Source: Gemmatimonadota bacterium (GTDB lineage: Bacteria > Gemmatimonadota > Gemmatimonadetes > Gemmatimonadales > GWC2-71-9). Taken from it: a stretch of 62,277 nt of DNA. The notes beneath the pieces are model-generated. The model was not told the origin of the DNA and ran no database searches. It saw nothing but the letters and a program-made list of their open reading frames with translations. Where the stretch lies: contig JAPULZ010000243.1 in assembly GCA_027294455.1 (NCBI GenBank), positions 1 through 62,277 on the forward strand, read 5' to 3'. This document shows, one piece after another, positions 9,245 to 17,664 of this stretch. Within the stretch, counting starts at the first letter, position 1; each line of letters begins with the position of its first letter. Position numbers and translations under genes: made by a program.

Positions 9245-12200
9245 CTATCTATTGCGGTTCGACAGCGATCGGTAGTACTCCTCGACCAGCTCCCGGAATC
9301 CTTCGGGAACCTCATCCGACCCGGAGAGCAACAAGCGGTCGGCGTCGTCGCTCTGGAACGCCCGGCGCAACGCGTACTCGAACTCCTTGAGTCCCTCGAT
9401 CACGTCCCGCTGCAGGCGGGCGATCTCCGCCGGGTCATCGAAAATCCCACGACTGTCCAACTGACGCAGCAGCGCCATTACGTCGTCCAACGGGTCGACA
9501 TCGATGCCTTCCCGAGCTAGTCCCTGACGCAGCTCTTCCAAATCGCCGAGCCGCTCGCGGAACTCTCGACGGTACTGGCGGACCTGACCGGGATCGAAAC
9601 CGCCGAAACCACCCCGGGTCTGCCCGGCGGGATTGCCCCCTCGGTCGCCGGGCTGCCCGGCCTGGCGACCCTCCCGTCCCCCCTGCTGCTGGCCGCCCTG
9701 TTGCTGGCTGCCCTGTTGCTGGCTGCCCTGCTGCCCTTGATCGTCCCCGCGTTGCAGCCGCTCGGCCTGGGATTGAATGCGTTCGTCGAGGGATTCGAGA
9801 TCCTGCATGAGGTCCCGCGTATCTTCGAGCAGCTCACCGACCCGCTGGCCTTCGTTCTCGCCAATCTCGCCCGCGGCCCCCTCGATGCGCTGCCGTAGTT
9901 CCTCGATGTCGGCCGCGATCTGCTCCTCGAAATTCCGCGCGTATTCAGGGGTGCGCTGCTGCACCACGCCTTTGGAGTAGCGGATCTTGTCGGCCAGCCG
10001 ATTGTCCCGAATGGACTGTGCCGCGCCCGCCAAGCCCCGTGCGGCGTCGCGCTGCTCGTCGCGCCATTCGCGGGCCATCCGATCGAGATCGGTCTCCAAC
10101 TCGCTGACCTCCCGCTGGAGCTCGTCTTTGCGCTCCATGATGCGGCTCATGGCCTCCGGCGAGGGCCGTCCGCCCCCTGCCCCAAGGCGCTCCACGTCTT
10201 CCGTCATTTGGTCTTGCTGCTCGACGAGGCGTTCCGCCCGCCGGAGAGCATCCTGCACGTCCCGATTGAGGCGCTCGCTGCGACCCCGCTCCAGCAACCG
10301 GCGCGCCTCCTGCAACCGATCCAACGCCGACTGTGCTTCGGCTAGGTCACTGCCCCTCCGGGAATCGGCGGCGCGGCGCATGGCGTTGGCGGCCTCCCGC
10401 AGCCTGCGGGCGGTGTCTTGCAGATTGTCGAGAGACTGCTCGCGGCCAAGCCGCTCGAGCTGACGGGCCAGTTCTTCGGCCTGCTCGGCCAGCTGCCGCT
10501 GATTGCCCCCACCGCCACCCGCCTGGCCCTGCATACTCGACGCCCGCCGGCGCATCCGCTCGTTTTCCTGCTGTTGCCGCCGGGCTAGCTCCTCGAGGCG
10601 CTGCATCGTGGCGTCGATTTCCCGATCGACCTGCCGCTGCTCGCCGCGCTGCACGCTCTCGTACTGGTTCTGCATCTTGTCGAGCTCGAGTTCGAACAGG
10701 TCCGCCAGATCTTCGGCATTGGATTGATTCTGCCCGCCGCCACCACCACCCTGCTGCCCCATGCTCACCTGCACGTCCCGGAAGGCCGCTTCGGCCCGCT
10801 GAAGGTGCTGCAGAGCCCGCTGCGCCGCCGGCAGGGCCTCGCGGGCATCCCGCTCACCCAGCTCTTCCTCCGACGTCAGCATCTCGGCCGCGGCTGCCGG
10901 AAGCTCCTGCATGATCTTGATGAAACCGGAATCGGACCGCATCACCCCGCGATCCTGAATGCGCCGCACCACCGCCTCTACGCGCTCCCGCAACCGGCCT
11001 TGCGACAGCGCCAGTGTCGCCATGTTCTCGCGGTATTCCACATCGGCATACTGGTCCCGATCCCGCACCATCTTGAACGTGGCCGCCACGATCTGTCGCT
11101 GCTGTTCGGAGAACTGCCCGTCGAGGCCGTCACCGCCCCCACCGCCGCCGCCGCCACCCTGCTCGGCCTGGCGATAATCGCGGCGAAACGGCCTGACTTC
11201 CATGAAATAGATGTCGGACGTGGTGGTTTGCCGTCCACCCACCCGGTCGTTGTCGGCCACCTGGGCGTAGTACGACACGAGATCACCGGGCTCGAGATTC
11301 ATCTCTTCGAGATAGAACGTGTGGCCCGCCGACATCTGGGTCGTGCGGCGCATTCCGGTATACAGATCGAGGGTATCCTCCGGACCGCCGTTGACGGAAT
11401 ACATCAACTGCACGCTGCGCAAACCGTAGTCGTCTTCGGCCTTCACCTCGAGAAACGCCTCTTCGACAGGCGTAACCTTGATGTCACGTCCCGGTTTCTC
11501 GAATCGAATCGTCGGCGGTTGATCGGTGAGGGCGTCGATGACATAGTCCGGCGATCCGACCACCATGCGGCCATCGAAGGCATCGAGGGCGATGCGGTAC
11601 AGGCCTGCGCTGCGCACGGTCAACGTGCCCGTGAGCCTGCCATCGCCGCCGACGTCCATGGCGATCGAGTCACCGCCGTCGATGACGATCATGCCCCGCG
11701 TCACGGTCATCGTGGGGGTGACCGTGAGCACCACGTTCGTTCCCACGAGCGCGGCTATGTCTCCCCGGTCCTCCTGGATCAGCGGGCTCATCCCGGTGTA
11801 GGCCGGAAAGCGGTACTCCAAATCCAGCTGTGCCACGTAGGGCAGGTCCGCGACCTCTATGCTGTAGACAGGCGAGCGGACACCGCTGGCCTCAATGGCA
11901 TATTCGGCGGCGTCTTCGAGATCGAAAAGGAAGATCTCATAGGCCCCGGGGTCGCGCCCCACGGTCATCGACCACCGCTCCCATTCGGCGTCACCCCGCT
12001 TCACCGCGATGGTGACATCTTCGGCGTCGAATCCGAGCAGTTGGGCGTTGACGCGCAGATCCGCGCCCCGCGGTAGCAAGGTGTCTCCGGGGAGTACCTC
12101 GATGGCATACGGGTTCTCCGCGGCCTCGTCGCTCCAAGGGAACAACAAGAACGGCGCCCCCGTGCGCATGAATCCGGGGCTGGTCACGATTAACAGGAGG

Positions 12201-12724
12201 CCGGCCATCGCCACACCGGCCAGAGCCCCCGACGACCGCCGCAGTGCCCGTTGTTCGATGTTGTGGCCGAACTTGATGTCGCGACAACGATCCGCCGCCG
12301 ATTGCACGAGTTTGCCCGCGAGCGCCGGCGACAGGTTCGCAGCACCAGCATCCTTCCCCTGCTCCCGATACTCCACCGCACTGATCAGAGAGGCTTGCAG
12401 CGACGGCTCGCGTTCTTCGATGTACAACGCGACGCGCCGGTCGGATACGCTCCTCAATAGGGGCAGCACGAGGAACCGGATGAGCAACACCAGTACGGCG
12501 ACATACGTGAGAACGCGGAACACCGTCACCGACGTCGGGGTGAACCGCAGCTTGTCCATGCCGTAGGTGGAAACCAGGAACACCGCCAGGCCCGCGGCGA
12601 CCACGATGGCCAGACCACGCATGGCCACCTTCAAGCGCCAGCGCAGCCGGACCGAGCCGATAGCCCGGATGAGTTCTTCGTCGGGGTCTGGTCGTCCGCC
12701 AAGGGTATCGTACAACCTGAGCAT
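9245..12724 (-). CDS. DUF4175-type large membrane protein with coiled coils
   Basis: About 1159 residues from the ATG at 12724, which has GAGGG upstream. Two transmembrane helices lie within the first ~110 residues (GLAIVVAAGLAVFLVS and VLTYVAVLVLLIRFLVLPLL), with a third near residue 185. Ig-like beta domains follow, then a Gly-rich linker and several hundred residues of Arg/Glu/Gln-rich coiled coil with a Gln/Gly tandem tract near residues 1000-1015. This is the layout of DUF4175 proteins found in MoxR/VWA operons. The coiled coil suggests a scaffold or mechanical role between the membrane and partner proteins. Last gene of the tightly spaced part of the operon; 85 bases follow the BatA gene. 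Confidence 0.88.
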   Translation of the reverse strand: MLRLYDTLGGRPDPDEELIRAIGSVRLRWRLKVAMRGLAIVVAAGLAVFLVSTYGMDKLRFTPTSVTVFRVLTYVAVLVLLIRFLVLPLLRSVSDRRVALYIEEREPSLQASLISAVEYREQGKDAGAANLSPALAGKLVQSAADRCRDIKFGHNIEQRALRRSSGALAGVAMAGLLLIVTSPGFMRTGAPFLLFPWSDEAAENPYAIEVLPGDTLLPRGADLRVNAQLLGFDAEDVTIAVKRGDAEWERWSMTVGRDPGAYEIFLFDLEDAAEYAIEASGVRSPVYSIEVADLPYVAQLDLEYRFPAYTGMSPLIQEDRGDIAALVGTNVVLTVTPTMTVTRGMIVIDGGDSIAMDVGGDGRLTGTLTVRSAGLYRIALDAFDGRMVVGSPDYVIDALTDQPPTIRFEKPGRDIKVTPVEEAFLEVKAEDDYGLRSVQLMYSVNGGPEDTLDLYTGMRRTTQMSAGHTFYLEEMNLEPGDLVSYYAQVADNDRVGGRQTTTSDIYFMEVRPFRRDYRQAEQGGGGGGGGGDGLDGQFSEQQRQIVAATFKMVRDRDQYADVEYRENMATLALSQGRLRERVEAVVRRIQDRGVMRSDSGFIKIMQELPAAAAEMLTSEEELGERDAREALPAAQRALQHLQRAEAAFRDVQVSMGQQGGGGGGQNQSNAEDLADLFELELDKMQNQYESVQRGEQRQVDREIDATMQRLEELARRQQQENERMRRRASSMQGQAGGGGGNQRQLAEQAEELARQLERLGREQSLDNLQDTARRLREAANAMRRAADSRRGSDLAEAQSALDRLQEARRLLERGRSERLNRDVQDALRRAERLVEQQDQMTEDVERLGAGGGRPSPEAMSRIMERKDELQREVSELETDLDRMAREWRDEQRDAARGLAGAAQSIRDNRLADKIRYSKGVVQQRTPEYARNFEEQIAADIEELRQRIEGAAGEIGENEGQRVGELLEDTRDLMQDLESLDERIQSQAERLQRGDDQGQQGSQQQGSQQQGGQQQGGREGRQAGQPGDRGGNPAGQTRGGFGGFDPGQVRQYRREFRERLGDLEELRQGLAREGIDVDPLDDVMALLRQLDSRGIFDDPAEIARLQRDVIEGLKEFEYALRRAFQSDDADRLLLSGSDEVPEGFRELVEEYYRSLSNRNR
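9681..9736. repeat. In-frame 15-base tandem repeat in the DUF4175 gene
   Basis: About three imperfect copies of a 15-base unit (ctgttgctggctgcc on the + strand) encode the alternating GSQQQ/GGQQQ tract. Unit length is a multiple of three, so copy-number change would keep the frame. Confidence 0.75.
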
Positions 12725-12809
12725 GCGCGCGCCCTCTCTCGTGTCTGGACCGGCACGGCGGGGCGTCGCCCCACCCGCCACTACCTTTACTGTTCACTCC
12801 ACGGCGACA

Positions 12810-14885
12810 TCACGCAACCCGGGACAGCCGATTCGACAGCGCCGTCTCGGCCAACAGAATGAACAGGGCTGCAACCAAGAGATACCACCACAACCGCTGC
12901 CGACGTTCCCTCTCTTCCAGCGTGAGCTCGCGGGCCCGGGCGGCACCCCCCCCGGCCGTCTCGAACGGAACCACCGATCCGAGAAACTCGGCTAGATCGA
13001 GCCGCGACAGATCGGACTCCCGCGGGTCCAGATTCGCGGCAACGACGGTCGGCGGGATGCTCCCGCCCTCCAGCTGGCGGATTTCGAAGAAACCACTCTC
13101 CCGCAACTCGACTACCTGCTGCGCGCCACCGGGCGCAATCACCTGCCGCGCGCCGGAGGGCGCCTGCACCACCAGCTCCTCTCCCGACCGCAACAATGCC
13201 CGGAGCAAGGGATCCGGCGAGTCGTCGGTCAGTTCGACGACCTCGCCCACCATGAACGCCGTGCGCACTTCTTCGTAGCCGGATAAATGACGGACCATGC
13301 GGTGCACGAACGGGAGATAAACCGGTTGGAGAGCAAGATCGTTCCAATACGTATCCAGCGTCGACGTCCACACGAGCACCAGTCCGTCGCCGACGGCGTG
13401 TTCCACCAATGCAGGTTGCCCGTCGCTGAAGCGAGCCAGCACGCTGCCCTGATCCGGCAGGCTCAGCCTGCGATACCGGAAAAATTTGGCGGACCCAAAG
13501 TCCCCGCTCCGGGGCGCGCTGAACACGTCGAACACCGGGCTGCCGTACTCCAGCGTCGCAAGGGCGGTCGGACCGCGCGACGGATCGACTCGTTCGCCCA
13601 CCGTGCCGGGAATCATGTCGGCGATCTCGGCCGGCCAGGCCCCTGGCCCGTTCGCTTCACCGAGGGCGATCAGCAAGCCACCACCCTCCTGGACAAACTC
13701 GCGAATGCGGCTTCCCGCCTGGCCCGTGGGAAAAGGCGCCTCGTTCAGCACCACGATGGCCCGGCCGTCCAGATCCGAGAGGCGGAACTGCCGCAGCGGG
13801 CGCACATCGACGCGAAACGACGGCCGATCGCCGATCGCCAACGCGCGACGGAGATACAGGCTCTGGTTTTGCCGCGCGCTGGACCCCTCGAGGATCAGCG
13901 CGGACAGCGAGTTGCTCGGCGTGAGCACGAAGCGAAATTGATTGTCCTCGGGAAGCGCATCTGTGCCGGCCCGCACCGCGCCCCGGGACAAGCCTTGAGG
14001 CAGCAGGACCGGCGCGAACGTCACCGCTTCCGATCCGTGTGGTGCCAGGTTCACAGATTGTCGCTGGACTTCCTGGCCATTCAACACGAGCACCACCGGA
14101 ACCCCCTCAACCGCGTCCGCACCTCCGTTCACGACCCGAGCCGACACCGTCGCGCGTTCCTGACCAGATTCGGCACCCTGGCGCACCGACACGAACGCCA
14201 CCGAGACATTCGCCACGTCGCCGTCGGCCAGATCGATGGGTGTCACCGTCGTCCCGCTCGGCAAGCGCACGTCGCTCATCCGATCCCAACCGGAACGCTG
14301 GAAATCGGAGATGATGACGACCTCCAGGTGCGGTTGCTCGGATTCCGACAACACGCGGCCGGCCAGCTGGAGCGCCGGGCCAAAACGCGTGGCACCAGCC
14401 GTAGGCTTCGCGGCATCGATGCCGCTCTTGAGCACCGCGATATCGGTGGTGGATTGCCCGACGGCTTGCGCTCGCTCGGCAAAGAACACGACTGTCCCAC
14501 GATCGGCGGGGCCGAGAGCGTCCACAGCCGCATGCGCCTGCTCCACGGCGCGGTCCCATCGGTCCCCGTACTGCATGCTGTGGGACTGATCGACGAGGAT
14601 CACCACCTCGCGTCCGCCGTCGTCGAACACCGTAGCCGGGGCTGAATTTTGAACAAACGGCCTGGCGAACGCAAAGGCGATCAGCAACAGCGCGAGACAT
14701 CGCAGGGCGAAGAGGAACTTGTGCCGCAGTTGCTGCCGGCGAACGTCTTTATAAGGAATACGCTGAATGAACATCAGCGAGGGGAATAGCAGCGCTTCCT
14801 TTTGATGCTTGTGGATGAGATGCACCAGAACAGGCACCATCAATGCGCCGAGACCGACCAAAAACAGAGGAGCAAGCAGCGTCAT
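12810..14885 (-). CDS. BatA-type VWA membrane protein
   Basis: 691 residues. The N-terminus is the BatA domain: a helix at residues 3-22, the VHLIHKHQ motif, LLFPSLMFI and QLRHKFLFALRCLALLLIAFAFARP. A von Willebrand A domain follows with an intact MIDAS motif DQSHS at residues 99-103. Later parts resemble a class I amidotransferase-like fold (EFVQEGGGLLIALGE), and a last membrane helix (LWWYLLVAALFILLAETAL) lies close to the C-terminus. The ATG overlaps the stop of the DUF58 gene by one base (TGATG), so translation is probably coupled. BatA-like proteins work with MoxR ATPases at the membrane; the substrate here is unknown. Confidence 0.92.
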   Translation of the reverse strand: MTLLAPLFLVGLGALMVPVLVHLIHKHQKEALLFPSLMFIQRIPYKDVRRQQLRHKFLFALRCLALLLIAFAFARPFVQNSAPATVFDDGGREVVILVDQSHSMQYGDRWDRAVEQAHAAVDALGPADRGTVVFFAERAQAVGQSTTDIAVLKSGIDAAKPTAGATRFGPALQLAGRVLSESEQPHLEVVIISDFQRSGWDRMSDVRLPSGTTVTPIDLADGDVANVSVAFVSVRQGAESGQERATVSARVVNGGADAVEGVPVVLVLNGQEVQRQSVNLAPHGSEAVTFAPVLLPQGLSRGAVRAGTDALPEDNQFRFVLTPSNSLSALILEGSSARQNQSLYLRRALAIGDRPSFRVDVRPLRQFRLSDLDGRAIVVLNEAPFPTGQAGSRIREFVQEGGGLLIALGEANGPGAWPAEIADMIPGTVGERVDPSRGPTALATLEYGSPVFDVFSAPRSGDFGSAKFFRYRRLSLPDQGSVLARFSDGQPALVEHAVGDGLVLVWTSTLDTYWNDLALQPVYLPFVHRMVRHLSGYEEVRTAFMVGEVVELTDDSPDPLLRALLRSGEELVVQAPSGARQVIAPGGAQQVVELRESGFFEIRQLEGGSIPPTVVAANLDPRESDLSRLDLAEFLGSVVPFETAGGGAARARELTLEERERRQRLWWYLLVAALFILLAETALSNRLSRVA

Positions 14886-15805
14886 CAGCGAACCCGGCTC
14901 AATCGCTGGCGGTTGGAGAGATACTTGAACAGCGCCAGGTCGAGCGGGGTGGACGTATCGAAGAACGCGTAGTCGATCTTATTGTCGCCCATCAACCGCG
15001 TGATGGTTTGCAAGTGCTCGTTCAGCACGTTGCGGTACTGCTCCCGCAGCACCTCTGGCACCACCGCAAGCTGCTCACCGGTTTCCAAATCCTCGAAGTT
15101 GATGGCCCGATCGAATGTGAAGTTGATCTCGGCCGCATCGAGCACATGAAACACGATGACGTCGTTCCCTTCTTGGCGTAGGGACACCACTGCCTTGATC
15201 ACCGACTTCGGATCCTCATAAAAATCCGAGATGAGCACCACGACGCTTCTGCGCGCGAACCTCTCCGCGATCTTGGGAAGCGTCTTTCCCAGGTTGCCAG
15301 CGCGGGTGGACTTGGTCCGATCCAGCGTGTGGAGGACGGTCTCGAGATGTTTGGCCGAAGGCGGAACGATGTCGACGATGTCGGAATCGAAAGTGACCAA
15401 CCCAACGCGATCCCGCTGCCGGCTCGACAGGTACGCGAGGCTCGCGGCCATGAACTTGCCGTAGTCGAGCTTCGTGATGCCCTGGTACCCGAAATCCATG
15501 GACCGGGATATGTCCAGCACCACGCTGAAATTCGCGTTGGTGTCGGCTTCGAATTCCTTGATGTACAAGCGGTCGGTGCGGCCAAAGAGGCGCCAATCGA
15601 TGCGCCGGATGTCATCGCCCGGCATGTACGCTCGGTGCTCCGCGAAATCGATGGACAAGCCCAAGAAGGCCGACCGATGCAAGCCGCTGAGGAAGCCTCC
15701 CACGACGGTTCGCGCCACCAATTCGAGGCTGTCGATACGCGTCAAGATCTTCGGATCGATGAACCGTGGGCCCTTGGCGTGCGACCGCGCCCTGGTACCG
15801 AACAT
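14885..15805 (-). CDS. DUF58 domain protein (VWA-like, MoxR partner)
   Basis: 306 residues, the normal size of soluble DUF58 proteins. The signature YMPGDDIRRIDW runs from residue 60 and continues through FGRTDRLYIKEFE. A VWA-type MIDAS motif DISRS lies at 98-102, and VVLISDFYEDP marks a later conserved strand. No signal peptide, so cytoplasmic or membrane-associated. It follows MoxR by 10 bases and overlaps the BatA gene by one base. MoxR-DUF58 pairs are widely conserved and thought to act as a chaperone or assembly machine with metal-binding VWA partners. Confidence 0.95.
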   Translation of the reverse strand: MFGTRARSHAKGPRFIDPKILTRIDSLELVARTVVGGFLSGLHRSAFLGLSIDFAEHRAYMPGDDIRRIDWRLFGRTDRLYIKEFEADTNANFSVVLDISRSMDFGYQGITKLDYGKFMAASLAYLSSRQRDRVGLVTFDSDIVDIVPPSAKHLETVLHTLDRTKSTRAGNLGKTLPKIAERFARRSVVVLISDFYEDPKSVIKAVVSLRQEGNDVIVFHVLDAAEINFTFDRAINFEDLETGEQLAVVPEVLREQYRNVLNEHLQTITRLMGDNKIDYAFFDTSTPLDLALFKYLSNRQRLSRVR

Positions 15806-15815
15806 GCGGGTCCGC

Positions 15816-16853
15816 CTACATCCCCGAGGACGGCATCGGCACGGTTTCGAGCAGCTGGTCGATCAGGGAATCCGTCGTGATGCGCTCCGATTCCGCATGG
15901 AAGTTGGTGAGAATACGATGGCGCATCACCGGATGCGCGAGCGCGCGGACATCCTCGAAGCTCACATGGTACCGGCCGCGCATGAGAGCCCGCGCTTTTC
16001 CGCCGAGCACGATGTATTGGGCCGCACGAACGCTGGCGCCATACGACACCCATTCCCTGATGAAATCCGGGGCACTCCCGTTCGCGCTTGGCCGGCTGGT
16101 GCGCACGAGCGCCAGCGCATACTGCAGCACTTCCTCGGACACGGGCACCTTTCGGACCAGTTCCTGAAACGCGACGATGTCCTTGCCCGTCACGGCGTGC
16201 TCGAACTCGTACTCTTGAATCCCCGTCGTGGACCGTACGACCTCCAGCTCCTGTTCCTGCGGCAGATGATCCATGACGATGTGGAACATGAACCGGTCGA
16301 GCTGCGCTTCGGGCAACGGGTACGTGCCTTCCAACTCGATGGGGTTCTGCGTGGCGAAGACGAAGAACGGCTCTTCCAGAACGTAGGTCGTGCCCTGAAC
16401 GGTGACCTGGTGTTCCTGCATGGCTTCCAACATCGCGGCCTGCGTCTTCGGCGGGGTCCGATTGATCTCGTCGGCCAAGACGATGTTGGCGAACACCGGA
16501 CCGTGCATGAACACCATCTGCCGCCGGCCGGTTTTCGGATCTTCTTGAATGAGATCCGTTCCGGTGATGTCGGACGGCATCAGGTCCGGTGTGAACTGGA
16601 TACGGGAGAACTTGAGATCCAGGACCTGGGCGATGGTGTGAATGAGCAGCGTCTTAGCCAAGCCGGGCACACCGACGATGAGACTGTTGCCACCCACGAA
16701 GATCGACAAGAGGACGAGCTCGATCACGTCCTCCTGACCGACGATCAACTTCCGCAATTCGTCCATGATTTGCACGCGGCCCTTCTGCAATCGTTCGGCC
16801 AGGGCGATATCGTCAGGCGATTCCAGGATAGTCTTATCGGTAGTCTCGGTCAC
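15816..16853 (-). CDS. MoxR family AAA+ ATPase
   Basis: 345 residues, standard for the family. Walker A GVPGLAKT is at residues 61-68 and Walker B IVLADE at 124-129, followed by the MoxR-typical NRTPPKTQAAMLEAM. Sensor 1 is in FATQNPIELEGTYPLPEAQLDRF. The C-terminal part matches the MoxR lid domain (VLGGKARALMRGRYHVSFEDV). It should couple ATP hydrolysis to remodelling of the DUF58 and VWA partners encoded directly downstream. Located 62 bases after the second DUF4159 gene in a same-strand run. Confidence 0.97.
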   Translation of the reverse strand: MTETTDKTILESPDDIALAERLQKGRVQIMDELRKLIVGQEDVIELVLLSIFVGGNSLIVGVPGLAKTLLIHTIAQVLDLKFSRIQFTPDLMPSDITGTDLIQEDPKTGRRQMVFMHGPVFANIVLADEINRTPPKTQAAMLEAMQEHQVTVQGTTYVLEEPFFVFATQNPIELEGTYPLPEAQLDRFMFHIVMDHLPQEQELEVVRSTTGIQEYEFEHAVTGKDIVAFQELVRKVPVSEEVLQYALALVRTSRPSANGSAPDFIREWVSYGASVRAAQYIVLGGKARALMRGRYHVSFEDVRALAHPVMRHRILTNFHAESERITTDSLIDQLLETVPMPSSGM

Positions 16854-16914
16854 TGCGGTGTTCCCTCTGGTTGGTTGTCAACGCCGTCGCCGCTCCCCAT
16901 GGTGCGGCGGCGGT

Positions 16915-17664
16915 TCAGTGCATGATCGCATACATCAAGTAGTTCACGCCCAATTTGTAGGCCTCGTTGCTCAAATCGATCGGCAAGAAACCCGTATCGG
17001 AATACTCCCAATACTCCCCGATGTCCGCGTTGTAGTTCGCGATCACCATGAGACGCTTCTCGGGATCGTTGTCCTCGTAGATCCCGTAGAACTGCGCATA
17101 CCCGCGGTAGGAGGAGTGAAACTCTGGTTCCGTGATGCGGAAAAACGAATCGAAGATCGGGTGCGACGCGTCGATCGGGATCGCTTGGGCGCCGGGCAGG
17201 ACGAGCCGCATCTGCATCTCGAAGTTGTCCCACTCCCGCGAGCCCCACTCGTCGCCGAAATCGTCGACGATCAGGAAACCACCCCTGAGGAGATAGTTGC
17301 GAAGCCCCAGGACTTCAGAATCGCGCATCGCCCAGTAGCCGGGCTCAGACAGATACGCGATGGGATACCGCAGGAATTCCGGATCGTCGGTGCGCAAAAT
17401 GTTGCTTCCGCCCATATACGTCTGGAGGTAACTCACGGCGTCGATGATCTTCGCCAGATTCTGTTCGGCCCGTGGGTAGTCATGATGCCAGGGCGCCTCG
17501 CCTCCGCGATAATACATCGGCGTGTACTCAATCCGCACGAAAGTGAATTCGTCCCCGTACTCGGTGTTGGGAAGGGGCGCACTGTCGTAGCCTCGCCGCC
17601 CGAATTGCGCGTCGGCCGGCGTGGTCACTGCAACAGCCAAGAAGAGCAGGATCAAGCGTTTCAT
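16915..17664 (-). CDS. DUF4159 secreted protein, copy B
   Basis: 249 residues with a signal peptide (MKRLILLFLAVAVTTPADAQ). The frame extends far upstream, but that part is a shadow of the TPR/peptidase gene. The ATG at 17664 gives an ATGA overlap with that gene's stop and the signal peptide. DUF4159 features include the FTFVRIEYTPMYYRGG start, the strand-rich GGFLIVDDFGDEWG core, and the SNEAYKLGVNYLMYAIMH end, which closely mirrors copy A (YAWRVGINFVIYAMTH). The fold is thought to be amidotransferase-like. Function unknown; it recurs with MoxR and VWA genes. Confidence 0.92.
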   Translation of the reverse strand: MKRLILLFLAVAVTTPADAQFGRRGYDSAPLPNTEYGDEFTFVRIEYTPMYYRGGEAPWHHDYPRAEQNLAKIIDAVSYLQTYMGGSNILRTDDPEFLRYPIAYLSEPGYWAMRDSEVLGLRNYLLRGGFLIVDDFGDEWGSREWDNFEMQMRLVLPGAQAIPIDASHPIFDSFFRITEPEFHSSYRGYAQFYGIYEDNDPEKRLMVIANYNADIGEYWEYSDTGFLPIDLSNEAYKLGVNYLMYAIMH